DNA of 64,000 nucleotides from Pimelobacter simplex (GTDB lineage: Bacteria; Actinomycetota; Actinomycetes; Propionibacteriales; Nocardioidaceae), in assembly GCF_900114845.1 (NCBI RefSeq), contig NZ_FOUK01000006.1:196048-260047 (forward strand), written 5' to 3'. Positions 1 through 8,605 of the stretch are shown one piece after another; the stretch's first letter is position 1, and each line of letters begins with the position of its first letter. The position numbers were made by a program, and so were the translations under genes. A model generated the notes under the pieces. That model had not been told where the DNA came from. It did not search any database and saw nothing but the letters and a program-made list of their open reading frames with translations.

Positions 1-160
1 CGAAGAGACCGCCGGCGTCGGGCAGCGAGACGGTGACCCGGTAGCCGCTGCTGAACGGCGTGAAGCCGACGTAGGAGGCACCGAGGTAGCTGGTGCCGAG
101 CAGTGCCACGAGCACGAACAGGCCGAGCTTGACGTGGACACCGCGGGTGAGCTGCTGCAT
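1..160 (-). CDS. Mce family protein MceF, N-terminal fragment (cut by window edge)
   Basis: Only about the first 53 codons are inside the window. The start ATG (158-160) is preceded by an AGAAGGAGG-type ribosome site. The visible protein has a short basic start, one hydrophobic segment (about residues 11-27) and then the beginning of an MCE domain, as in the other Mce proteins of this operon. It begins 1 bp after the stop of the lipoprotein gene, which is the usual place of MceF at the end of a mceA-F series. MceF is expected to be a membrane-anchored subunit of the lipid-carrying Mce tunnel. The assignment rests on position and the N-terminus only. Confidence 0.8.
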   Translation of the reverse strand, partial: MQQLTRGVHVKLGLFVLVALLGTSYLGASYVGFTPFSSGYRVTVSLPDAGGLF

Positions 161-161
161 C

Positions 162-1493
162 TCACTCGCCTCCTTCTGCGACCCGGGAGTCGCTCTGGCT
201 CGGGGCCGAACCGCTGCCGGACGGCGTTCCCGACGGCGTCCCGCCGGACGTGCCGGGGCTGCTCGGCGTGCCGGTGGTGCCGGACGGCGAGCCGCCGGGC
301 GTGGTCGGCAGGATCGACGGCCCCGGGATGGTCGGCGTCCCGAGCCCGGGGGCCGCGCTGTCGGTGGGCGGCAGGACGGTCGGCGGCGGGTCCGCTGGGA
401 GGTGGGAGCGGCCGGAGCCCGCCACCGGCCTGCCGGCCAGCGGCTGAGGCCACTGGCAGCCGATGGCCGCACACCCGTCGGGCAGGGTGCGGAAGTTCGT
501 CGTCATGAAGACGTTGAGGTAGTCGCCCTTGATCGCGCCCAGGACCGAGTCCGGGAACGGGTAGGTCAGCAGGATCTCCATCGAGTACGGGAGGTCCGCG
601 CCGGCCTTCGCGAGCTCGGAGAGGATCGGGTCGAGCGCCTCGAGGTCGGCGACCATGTCGGCCTGCGAGGCGTCGAGGGTGCGCACGGTGACCTTGGAGA
701 GCCGGTCGAGGGCGCTCAGCATCCGGGTCAGCTGGGGACGCTGCTCGGTGAGCACCTTCATGCCGGGCGAGAGCCCGTCGAGGACGTCGGCGATCTGCTC
801 GCGGTCGCCGTCGAGCGTCGTGGCGAGCCGGGCCAGGCCGTCGATGGCCGTGGTGATGGCCTCCTTGCGGTCGTCGAGGACGCCGACGAACCGGTCGACC
901 TCGGTCAGGAAGGCCTTCACCTCGCCGGTGCGGCCCTCGCCGGCCGCCTGCAGCTCGCGCGAGATCTCCTGGAACTGGCCGATCCCGCCGCCGTTGAGGA
1001 CGAGCGAGAGCGCGCCGAGCACCTGCTCCGCGGTCGCCGCGGCGTCGGTGTCGGCGGTGCTGAGCCGGGCGCCGTCGGCGAGGGTGCCCGGGGCCGGGGA
1101 GCCCGCTCCCCCACCCTCGGGGCGGACGAGCGCGACGTACTTCTCGCCCAGCAGCGAGGTCTGCTGCAGCCGGGCGATCGTCTGCGCCGGGAGGTCCACG
1201 TCGCCGCGCACCTCCATCTTCACCACGGCGGTGCGCCCGTCGGAGCCGAGAGACACCTTGGTCACCCGCCCGACCGCGACGTTGTCGACCTTGACGTTCG
1301 ACTGGGGCACGAGGTCGAGCACGTCGGTGAACTCGGCGGTGAGCGTGATCGGGTCGTCGCCGACGTCGGCGCCGCCGGGCAGCGGGGCGTCGTAGACGCC
1401 GCCGCCGAGGATGCCGCAGCCGGTCAGGCCGAGGCTGAGGGCGGCCAGCAGGGCGGCCGCCGTACGACGGACGCGGGTGGTCGGTGCGCGCAT
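162..1493 (-). CDS. Mce family lipoprotein MceE (LprK-like)
   Basis: A protein of 443 residues. The N-terminus is basic and hydrophobic and ends in a lipobox (LTGC, Cys near residue 26), so it is expected to be lipidated and anchored on the outer face of the membrane. An MCE domain follows (about 45-125, including the typical SLLGEKYVAL stretch), then a helical region. The C-terminal 90 or so residues are rich in Pro, Thr, Ser and Gly and probably extend into the wall. In mce operons the fifth mce gene (LprK type) is the lipoprotein. The start ATG at 1493 lies 2 bp after the mceD stop and has GGAGGA upstream. The open frame continues far upstream, but the lipobox fixes the start. Confidence 0.9.
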   Translation of the reverse strand: MRAPTTRVRRTAAALLAALSLGLTGCGILGGGVYDAPLPGGADVGDDPITLTAEFTDVLDLVPQSNVKVDNVAVGRVTKVSLGSDGRTAVVKMEVRGDVDLPAQTIARLQQTSLLGEKYVALVRPEGGGAGSPAPGTLADGARLSTADTDAAATAEQVLGALSLVLNGGGIGQFQEISRELQAAGEGRTGEVKAFLTEVDRFVGVLDDRKEAITTAIDGLARLATTLDGDREQIADVLDGLSPGMKVLTEQRPQLTRMLSALDRLSKVTVRTLDASQADMVADLEALDPILSELAKAGADLPYSMEILLTYPFPDSVLGAIKGDYLNVFMTTNFRTLPDGCAAIGCQWPQPLAGRPVAGSGRSHLPADPPPTVLPPTDSAAPGLGTPTIPGPSILPTTPGGSPSGTTGTPSSPGTSGGTPSGTPSGSGSAPSQSDSRVAEGGE

Positions 1494-1495
1494 GG

Positions 1496-2527
1496 TCACT
1501 GTCCTCCGTCCACGCCGGGCAGGAGCAGCGGCGGCGCGTCGCCCGAGGTCCGGGCGGACTTGCCGTCCTTGCTCCAGACAGTCAGCTCGTTGAGGTTGCC
1601 GCGCCCCTGCAGCGTCCCGGACGCCGGGTCGTAGGCGTTGATGAAGTTCTGCAGCGCGAGCGGGATCAGGCGCACCGCCTCGGCCAGCGACCGGCGCTGG
1701 TTGACGAGCACCTGGGTGGGCCCGCGCAGGCCGTCGACGCTCTTCTTGAGCGCGGCCCGGTTGTCCTTGACGAAGCCCTCGAGCATGCCCAGCGCCTTGC
1801 CGAGCTCGGTGATCGAGGCGGCGAGGTTCTCGCGGTCCTCGGCGAGGTACTCGGCGACCAGGGCGAGCTTCTCGTTGGCGCCGGCGACGCCCTTGTCGTG
1901 CTTGAGGAGCGTCTCGTTGAGGGTGTCGAGGTTGCGCACCGTCGCGAAGAAGTCCTGGTCGAAGCCGGCGATCGTCGTGGACGCGTCGGAGAAGTTGCCG
2001 ATCATCCGGTTGATCGAGACGCCCTGCCCGTCGAGGTTCTTCGCGAGCACCTGCAGGAAGTCCGACAGCGCGCCGTTGCGGTTGACGCCGTTGGGCCCGA
2101 GCTGCTCGCCGATGTCGGCCAGGCTGCGGTACATCTCGTCGATCTCGACCGGCACCGCGGTCCGCGCGATGTGCGTGCCGTCCTTGATCGAGGGGCCGCT
2201 CACCCAGGCCTCGGTGAGCTGCACGTAGCGGTCGCTGACCAGGGTCGGGGCGACGACGACCGCGCCGGTGTCGGGGGCGATCTTGCGGCCCTCGTCGATC
2301 TTCATGGTGACCCGGACCTTCTCGCCGACCGGCTGCACCGCGGTGACCTTGCCGACCGGGACGCCCAGCACCTGCACGTCGGAGCCCGGGTAGAGGCCGA
2401 CCGCGGAGTCGAACTCCGCGGTGAGCTCGGTGCCGGGTCGCAGCATCCGCAGGCCCACGACCGCGGCGGTGACCACGATCGCGAGACCGAGGACGAGCGC
2501 GATCCAGCGCATCGAGGGGGACTTCAT
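1496..2527 (-). CDS. Mce family protein MceD
   Basis: 343 residues. One N-terminal transmembrane segment (about 8-26) is followed by an MCE domain (about 33-115, with GSDVQVLGVPVGKV and LVSDRYVQL) and a long helical C-terminal part that in this family builds the substrate tunnel. It acts outside the membrane in the lipid-import complex fed by the YrbE permeases. Its ATG overlaps the mceC stop by 4 bp, so translation is probably coupled. The length and domain order are normal for an MceD subunit. Confidence 0.9.
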   Translation of the reverse strand: MKSPSMRWIALVLGLAIVVTAAVVGLRMLRPGTELTAEFDSAVGLYPGSDVQVLGVPVGKVTAVQPVGEKVRVTMKIDEGRKIAPDTGAVVVAPTLVSDRYVQLTEAWVSGPSIKDGTHIARTAVPVEIDEMYRSLADIGEQLGPNGVNRNGALSDFLQVLAKNLDGQGVSINRMIGNFSDASTTIAGFDQDFFATVRNLDTLNETLLKHDKGVAGANEKLALVAEYLAEDRENLAASITELGKALGMLEGFVKDNRAALKKSVDGLRGPTQVLVNQRRSLAEAVRLIPLALQNFINAYDPASGTLQGRGNLNELTVWSKDGKSARTSGDAPPLLLPGVDGGQ

Positions 2528-3549
2528 CGGGCACCTCCGGGCCGGCAGTTGCGGACCACGTCGTTGTCGAGCACCGGTGCGCTCTGGGCGTCGAACAGGC
2601 CGCAGATGTAGGAGTCGACCCAGCGGCCGTTGCCCATCGCGGAGGAGAGCATCCGGTAGTAGGGGCCGAGCACCGCGATCGCGTCGTTGAGGTGACGCTG
2701 GTTGCGCTGCAGCATCGCCGCCACGGTGTCGAGCTTCTCGAGCGCCGGGCGCAGCTGCGCCTGGTTGTCGGCGACGACGCCGGCCAGCTCGGTGCCGAGG
2801 GTCTTGGTCGCCTTGAGCATCCGCCGGATCGCCTCGCGGCGGTTGGCCAGCTCGTCGAGCAGCAGGTCGCCGTCGTCGATGAGCTTGCCGATCTCGTCGT
2901 TGCGCGCGGCCAGCGTGCCGGTCACGCCGTCGGTGGCGCGGAACAGCTTGGCCAGGTCGTCGTCCCGGCTGGAGATGGTCTCGGAGAGCCGGGTCAGCCC
3001 CTGGACCGTGCCCCGCACCGACTCCGGCGTGTCGGCCAGCACCTCGCCCATCGTCTGGAGCGCGGTCTCCATCTGCTTCGTGTCGATCTCGCCGATCGTC
3101 GACGACAGGTCGGAGAACGCCGCCTGGACGTCGTACGGCGTCGTGGTGTGGTCGAGCGCGATCGGGTCGTCCAGCTCGCCGGTGCCGCGCGGGTCGACGG
3201 CGAGGAACTTCTTGCCCAGCAGCGTCTTGATCTTCACCGCCGCCGTCGACTCGTCGCCGACCTTGACCCCCTTGACCCGGAAGGTGACCAGGACGCGGTT
3301 GCCCTCGAGGTCGACGTCGGTCACCTTGCCGACCTTGACGCCGGCCACCCGGACCTCGTCGCCGGCCCGCAGGCCCGCCGTCTCGGCCAGGTAGGCCTGG
3401 TGCTTGTCGCCGCCGCCGATGACCGGCAGCCCCTCGGCGTTGAACGTCACGAAGAACGTCGCCGCGAGCGCGACGAGGCCGATGACCGCGATCACGATCC
3501 GGTTGCGCTCCGCGAACGACGTCGGGAAGCGCCTCTTCACGCGTGCCAT
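2524..3549 (-). CDS. Mce family protein MceC
   Basis: 341 residues from the ATG at 3549, which overlaps the mceB stop (ATGA). The protein starts with basic residues, has one transmembrane segment (about 15-33), an MCE domain (about 40-125, GDEVRVAGVKVGKV and LLGKKFLAV) and a helical tail. It is an extracytoplasmic subunit of the Mce lipid importer. The frame stays open further upstream into the preceding gene, but the overlap and the hydrophobic anchor decide this start. Confidence 0.9.
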   Translation of the reverse strand: MARVKRRFPTSFAERNRIVIAVIGLVALAATFFVTFNAEGLPVIGGGDKHQAYLAETAGLRAGDEVRVAGVKVGKVTDVDLEGNRVLVTFRVKGVKVGDESTAAVKIKTLLGKKFLAVDPRGTGELDDPIALDHTTTPYDVQAAFSDLSSTIGEIDTKQMETALQTMGEVLADTPESVRGTVQGLTRLSETISSRDDDLAKLFRATDGVTGTLAARNDEIGKLIDDGDLLLDELANRREAIRRMLKATKTLGTELAGVVADNQAQLRPALEKLDTVAAMLQRNQRHLNDAIAVLGPYYRMLSSAMGNGRWVDSYICGLFDAQSAPVLDNDVVRNCRPGGAR

Positions 3550-4580
3550 CACTTGCACCTCTCCGCGATCGGCCGGGCGCCGAGATCGCCGTAGTAGCCC
3601 TCGGGCAGCGGGATCCGGCCCTCGATCGAGCACAGGTAGAAGTTGACCCACGAGCCGTAGCTGGCGAGCTTGGCGATCCGCTCCATCTTGTTGGGCATGG
3701 TCCGCAGCGACTTCTCGATCACCGACTGGTTGTTGGCGAGCACCCCGGAGAGGTCGCCCAGGCCGCGGATCGAGCGCTTGAGCGGGGCCCGGCCCTCCTG
3801 CAGCAGCTCGGCGACGCTCTCGGAGAGGTCGCTGAGCCCGTCGATGGTCGAGCCGATCGTCTTGCGGTCCTCGGCCAGGCCGCTGACCAGCTGCTGGAGC
3901 GTGACCAGCGTGGTGTCGAGCTGGTCGGAGCGCTCCTGCACGACGCCGAGCACGGACGACAGGTTGGTGACGAGCTCGCCGATCACCTGGTCCCGGTCGG
4001 CCAGCGTCGAGGTCAGGCTCGCGGTGCTCTTGAGCAGGCCCTCGACCGTCGTGCCCTCGCCCTGGAAGACCGCGATGATCTGGGCGCTCAGGTTGTTGAC
4101 GTCCTCGGGGTCCAGCAGCCGGAAGAGCGGCTGGAAGCCGTTGAAGAGCACGGTCAGGTCGAGCGCCGGCTCGGTGTCGTCGACCGAGAAGACGTGCCCG
4201 GCCGGGAGCCGCTCGCCGCTCACGTCGCCGGGCTCCAGCGCGATGTAGCGCTGGCCGACCAGGTTGCGGAAGCGCAGCAGCGCCCGGGCGCCGTCGCCCA
4301 GCGGGGCGTTCTTCGCCACCGAGAACCGCACCCGGGCGACCTGGTCGTCGGCGACCTCGACCCCGGTGACGGTGCCGACCTTGACGCCGGCCATCCGGAC
4401 GTCGTCGCCCTTGTTGAGGCTGGTCGCGTCGGAGAACATCGCGACGTACTCCTCGGTCGGGCCGCCCGCGCTGTTGCGGATGGTGCCGGCCAGCGCGAGG
4501 GTGGCGAGGATCGTGACGAGTGCGAAGACGAGCGACTTGGTCAGCGTGACGCCGACGACGTGCCTCTTGAGGAAGCTCAT
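3549..4580 (-). CDS. Mce family protein MceB
   Basis: 343 residues, starting at the ATG at 4580, which overlaps the mceA stop by 4 bp. It has an N-terminal transmembrane helix (about 12-30), an MCE domain (about 38-125, GDDVRMAGVKVGTV and LVGQRYIAL), then a long amphipathic helical region and a Cys-containing C-terminus (FYLCSIEG). This is the usual layout of an MceB subunit of the hetero-oligomeric lipid tunnel. Confidence 0.9.
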   Translation of the reverse strand: MSFLKRHVVGVTLTKSLVFALVTILATLALAGTIRNSAGGPTEEYVAMFSDATSLNKGDDVRMAGVKVGTVTGVEVADDQVARVRFSVAKNAPLGDGARALLRFRNLVGQRYIALEPGDVSGERLPAGHVFSVDDTEPALDLTVLFNGFQPLFRLLDPEDVNNLSAQIIAVFQGEGTTVEGLLKSTASLTSTLADRDQVIGELVTNLSSVLGVVQERSDQLDTTLVTLQQLVSGLAEDRKTIGSTIDGLSDLSESVAELLQEGRAPLKRSIRGLGDLSGVLANNQSVIEKSLRTMPNKMERIAKLASYGSWVNFYLCSIEGRIPLPEGYYGDLGARPIAERCK

Positions 4581-5893
4581 CGCACCTCCACCTCCGCTCC
4601 CCGCAGCAGCGGTCCGACCAGGAGGCTGCCCCAGGCCGGGTAGTCGGCCGGCCCGACGCCCGCGGCGGGCGCCATCAGCTCGGCGATCAGCTGGTTCTCG
4701 GCCGGCGAGTTGACCTCGCCGAGCCCGGCGCCGTCGGCGAAGGTCTGCTGCACGCGCGCGCTCGGCGGCGGCAGGATCCGCTCCGGCTGGCCGTCGTCGG
4801 CCGCGCCCGCGCTCGCGCGGCTGCGGACCGGCTTGACGCTGCCGTCCTGGTAGGGGCAGCGCGGCGCGCCGGTGGAGCGGTAGCGCGGGTCGTCCTTGCC
4901 GACCACGTAGCGCCCGCGGCTCGGCGTGACGTTGAGGACGACGTGCATGCCCGGCTCCTTGGTGCCCTTGCCGAGCGTCTTGTCCATCACCGGGATGAAG
5001 TCGCGCAGCGCCTTGAACAGGCACGGGAACTGCACCGCGTACGGCGAGACCGCCTCGAGCGCCCGGCGGCTCTCGCGCGAGAGCGAGATGATCGTGTCGG
5101 AGTTGGCGACCATCCAGCCGTTGGTGTCGTCGGCGGCCGTGATCACGCCGGCGAAGAGGTCGGAGACCTGCGTGCGCTGGTCGACCAGCGTCTGCGAGGT
5201 CGTGCGCATGCTGTCGAGCGCGTCGATCAGGTCGGGGGCCGCGTCGGCGTAGTTCTGCGCGACCTTGCCGAGTGCGGCGAGGTCGTCGGCCAGCTTCGGC
5301 GTCAGCGGGTTGAGCTTGTGGAGGTACTGCCCCCACGCCACGACCGTGTCGCCCATCTCGCCGCCGCGCCCGCGCAGCATCTGGGCGAGCTCACCCAGCA
5401 TCGCCGAGAGCTTGTCGGGCTGGATCGCCTGGAGCACCGGCAGGAGCTCGTCGAAGACCTCCTCGAGCTCGACCGCCGCCGACGAGGCGTCCTGGTGGAT
5501 GGTGTCGCCCGCCTCGAGCGTCGTGCCGCCCTCGCCGGGGCGGATCAGCGCGACGTACCGCTCGCCGAAGAGGGTCTTCGGCAGCAGCCGGGCCGTGGTG
5601 TCGGCGGGCAGCTGGTCGAGCACGTCGGGCTGCAGCGCGAGCGTCAGCGTCGCGCCGCCGTCGCGCGGCTCGATCTCGGAGACCGTGCCGACGGGGACGC
5701 CGTTGAGCTTGACGTCGGAGCCCTTCTGCAGGGCGTTGCCGAGCGTCCCGGTGGTCAGCGTGATGTCGCTGCGGCTGGTGAACACCTGGTTGTACGCCGC
5801 CCAGGTGCCCACGACGATCGCCAGCACCAGGCCGAGGTAACCGAGCCCGAGCGCGGCGTCGCGCACCCGCCCCATGCCCATGCCGGCGCTCAT
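4577..5893 (-). CDS. Mce family protein MceA
   Basis: 438 residues. The start ATG at 5893 overlaps the stop of the permease gene. An N-terminal transmembrane segment (about 12-30) precedes the MCE domain (about 38-125, GSDVKLNGVPVGTV and LFGERYVAL). The rest is a helical domain and a polar C-terminal extension that makes it longer than the MceB-D proteins. As the first mce gene after the permeases it corresponds to MceA. The substrate is probably a lipid (fatty acid, sterol or phospholipid), but nothing in the sequence identifies which. Confidence 0.9.
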   Translation of the reverse strand: MSAGMGMGRVRDAALGLGYLGLVLAIVVGTWAAYNQVFTSRSDITLTTGTLGNALQKGSDVKLNGVPVGTVSEIEPRDGGATLTLALQPDVLDQLPADTTARLLPKTLFGERYVALIRPGEGGTTLEAGDTIHQDASSAAVELEEVFDELLPVLQAIQPDKLSAMLGELAQMLRGRGGEMGDTVVAWGQYLHKLNPLTPKLADDLAALGKVAQNYADAAPDLIDALDSMRTTSQTLVDQRTQVSDLFAGVITAADDTNGWMVANSDTIISLSRESRRALEAVSPYAVQFPCLFKALRDFIPVMDKTLGKGTKEPGMHVVLNVTPSRGRYVVGKDDPRYRSTGAPRCPYQDGSVKPVRSRASAGAADDGQPERILPPPSARVQQTFADGAGLGEVNSPAENQLIAELMAPAAGVGPADYPAWGSLLVGPLLRGAEVEVR

Positions 5894-6771
5894 CCGGCGA
5901 TCCGGACGGTCGTCGTGGTGCCCCACATCGCCATCGACAGCGCCAGGTCGAGCAGCGCGACGACGACCAGCGTGCGGCGGACCGAGCGGCCCACGGCGAC
6001 GCCCACCCCGGCCGGTCCGCCCTTGGCGAAGAACCCGAGCCGGCAGTGGATGAGGATGACGAGCACCGCGAACACCAGCACCTTGCCGAACGACAGCAGG
6101 ATGTCGACCGGCGGCAGGAAGAGCTGGAAGTAGTGGTCGTAGGTGCCGGCCGACTGCCCGCGCATCTGCACGGTGACCAGGCGGCTGCCGGCGTACGAGG
6201 TGAGCAGGCCGATCACGTAGAGCGGGATGATCGCGATGAACCCGGCCACCACGCGGGTGGAGACGAGGAAGGGCACGGCGTCGAGGCCGATCACCTTGAC
6301 GGCGTCGATCTCCTCGCTGATCCGCATCGCGCCCAGCTGCGCGGTGAAGCCGGCGCCGACCGTGGCCGACATCGCGAGCGCCGCCACCAGGGGCGCGATC
6401 TCGCGGGTGTTGAAGTAGGCGGAGATGAAGCCGTTGAGCGCGCTCGTGCCGATCTGGTCGAGCGCGGCATAGCCCTGCAGGCCCACGACGGTGCCGACGA
6501 ACAGGCTCATGCCCGTCATCACGCCGACGGTGCCGCCGATGACGGCGAGCGCGCCGGTGCCGAAGCTGACCTCGGACAGCACCCGCCACACCTCCTTGGG
6601 GTAGAGGCGCAGCGCCTTCGGGATGCCGGCCAGCACCCTCCCGTAGAAGCGGACGTCGCGGCCCGACTGCACGAGGCGGTCGAGACGGCGGTCCCACCAG
6701 GGCCGCTTGGTCACCGTGCCCGGGGGCCGGCCTCCGGTCGTCGAGCTCGGCGAGCTCGTCGGGGCACTCAT
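5890..6771 (-). CDS. YrbE/MlaE-type ABC permease of the Mce importer (YrbEB)
   Basis: 293 residues with about five to six hydrophobic segments. It carries the MlaE-family signature around the EIDAVKVIGLDAVPFLV stretch, the loop that couples permease and ATPase. It is the second YrbE copy and pairs with the permease half of the upstream fusion protein. In Mce systems two YrbE proteins form the inner-membrane channel through which lipid is taken from the Mce tunnel. Its start is 2 bp from the stop of the fused gene and its end overlaps mceA, so all are one operon. Confidence 0.93.
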   Translation of the reverse strand: MSAPTSSPSSTTGGRPPGTVTKRPWWDRRLDRLVQSGRDVRFYGRVLAGIPKALRLYPKEVWRVLSEVSFGTGALAVIGGTVGVMTGMSLFVGTVVGLQGYAALDQIGTSALNGFISAYFNTREIAPLVAALAMSATVGAGFTAQLGAMRISEEIDAVKVIGLDAVPFLVSTRVVAGFIAIIPLYVIGLLTSYAGSRLVTVQMRGQSAGTYDHYFQLFLPPVDILLSFGKVLVFAVLVILIHCRLGFFAKGGPAGVGVAVGRSVRRTLVVVALLDLALSMAMWGTTTTVRIAG

Positions 6772-6772
6772 C

Positions 6773-8548
6773 TCAGGCTCCCTTTCCGGGCACCAGCTGG
6801 AGGTACAGCGTGGTGACGACGAAGTTGACGAAGAACAGCAGCAGGAAGGTGACGACGACCGACTGGTTGACCGACTCCCCCACGCCCTTCGGGCCGGGCC
6901 GCGTGTTGAGACCGCGGTAGGACGCGACCACGCCGGCCAGGAAGCCGAAGATCACGGCCTTGATCTCGCCGACCACCAGGTCGGGGATCTGGGCGAGGGC
7001 GGTGAAGCTGGCGAGGTACGCGCCCGGCGTACCGCCCTGGACGACGACGTTGAAGAAGTAGCCGCCGAGCACGCCGACCACCGAGACCAGGCCGTTAAGC
7101 AGCACCGCCGCGAGCACGCAGGCGAGCACCCGCGGCACGACGAGCCGTTGCACCGGGTCGATGCCGATCACCCGCATCGCGTCGATCTCGTCCCGGATGG
7201 TGCGTGACCCGAGGTCGGCGCAGATGGCCGCACCTCCGGCTCCCGCGATCACCAGGGTGGTCACGATCGGTGCCGCCTGCTGGACGACGGCGAGCACCGA
7301 CGCGGCGCCGGTGAAGGACTGCGCGCCGACCTGGACGGTCAGCGTGCCGAGCTGGAGCGCGATCACCGCGCCGAAGGGGATGGCGATGAGCATCGCCGGG
7401 ATCCACGAGACGCTGGTGACGAACCAGAACTGGTCGAGCAGCTCGCGCGCCGCGAACGGGCGGCGGAACGTGGCCCGGATGGTGTCGAGGCCGAGCGCGA
7501 AGAAGGCGCCGGTCTGGTCGAGCGCGCGGGCGAGGGGGTCCGGCCGGGTCAGGGCAGGCGGTCGGTCTGCCTCCTCGTCGTCGGCGACGTACAGGGACGC
7601 ATCGCCGCTCGCCACCCGCCGGGCGTGCCGCTCGGTGGCCGGACGCGGCCGTCCGCTTGCGGGCAGCAGCTGGCGCGGCAGCACCTCGATCGCCCGGGCG
7701 CCCGCGCGGACCATCGACGGCGCGCCGCTGCCCCCGTCGACCGGGTAGCCGTAGTCGTCGAGCAGCGGGGCGTTGCTGGAGTGGTCGACCTCCTCGCTCA
7801 TGCCGATCGGGCCGACCGGGTCGCCGGCCATGAACTGCGAGACGACGGGGTGGTCGGTGAGGAGGAACTGCTCGCGCGGGCCGTACATCACCAGCTGGCG
7901 GCGGTAGAGCATGCCGAGGTTGTCGGGCAGCGTTCGTGCGAGCTCGATGTTGTGGGTGACCACGAGCATCGTGGCGTCGGTCTGCGCGTTGACGTCGAGC
8001 AGCAGCTGGGCCAGGTTCGCCGTGCGAACCGGGTCGAGGCCGGAGTCCGGCTCGTCGCACAGGATGATCTCGGGGTCGGTGACCAGCGAGCGGGCCAGGC
8101 CCGCGCGCTTGCGCATGCCACCGGAGATCTCGCCGGGCAGCTTGTGCTCCTGGCCGAGCAGGCCGACCATGTCGAGCTTCTGCATGGTGATCTCGCGGAC
8201 CTCGGACTCGCCCTTGCGGGTGTGCGCCCGCAACGGGAAGGCCACGTTGTCGTAGACGCTCATCGAGCCGAACAGCGCGCCGTCCTGGAAGAGCACGCCG
8301 AACTTCTTGCGCAGCTCGAGGCGGTGCGACTCCTTGGCGGTCACCATGTCGACGCCGTTGACCAGGCAGACGCCGGCCTCGGGCCGCAGCAGGCCCATCA
8401 GGGACTTGAGGAACACCGACTTGCCGGTGCCGGACGGACCGAGCAGCGCCGTGATCTCCCCCGGGGGCAACGTCAGCGTGACGTCGCTCCAGATGTTCTG
8501 GGAGCCGAAGCTCTTGGTGAGTCCGGTGACCTCAACGGTGCCGCCCAT
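6773..8548 (-). CDS. Fused Mce ABC ATPase (Mkl/MceG-like) and YrbEA permease
   Basis: One open frame of 591 residues holds two complete modules. Residues 1-250 are an Mkl/MlaF-type ATPase: Walker A GPSGTGKS (37-44), signature ISGGM (141-145), Walker B IILCDEPDSGLD (161-172), His switch (VVTHN). The ATPase-typical tail ends near GPIGMSEE. A polar linker of about 80 residues (255-335) follows. Residues 340-591 are a YrbE/MlaE permease with several membrane spans and the EIDAMRVIGIDP coupling loop (454-465). In mycobacteria these are separate genes, and the ATPase is usually unlinked. The ATG at 8548 has GGAGACC upstream. It heads the mce operon and should energise lipid import. Confidence 0.92.
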   Translation of the reverse strand: MGGTVEVTGLTKSFGSQNIWSDVTLTLPPGEITALLGPSGTGKSVFLKSLMGLLRPEAGVCLVNGVDMVTAKESHRLELRKKFGVLFQDGALFGSMSVYDNVAFPLRAHTRKGESEVREITMQKLDMVGLLGQEHKLPGEISGGMRKRAGLARSLVTDPEIILCDEPDSGLDPVRTANLAQLLLDVNAQTDATMLVVTHNIELARTLPDNLGMLYRRQLVMYGPREQFLLTDHPVVSQFMAGDPVGPIGMSEEVDHSSNAPLLDDYGYPVDGGSGAPSMVRAGARAIEVLPRQLLPASGRPRPATERHARRVASGDASLYVADDEEADRPPALTRPDPLARALDQTGAFFALGLDTIRATFRRPFAARELLDQFWFVTSVSWIPAMLIAIPFGAVIALQLGTLTVQVGAQSFTGAASVLAVVQQAAPIVTTLVIAGAGGAAICADLGSRTIRDEIDAMRVIGIDPVQRLVVPRVLACVLAAVLLNGLVSVVGVLGGYFFNVVVQGGTPGAYLASFTALAQIPDLVVGEIKAVIFGFLAGVVASYRGLNTRPGPKGVGESVNQSVVVTFLLLFFVNFVVTTLYLQLVPGKGA

Positions 8549-8605
8549 GGCGGGTCTCCTGCCTGTCGGTGCTGATGTACGTCGTACGTGCGGGGGTGGA
8601 GGTCG

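Noticed and set aside
162..2534. A single very long minus-strand protein spanning the mceE and mceD region
   Set aside because: The upstream part is an open frame caused by high GC. Lipobox, ribosome site and overlap with mceD place the real mceE start at 1493.
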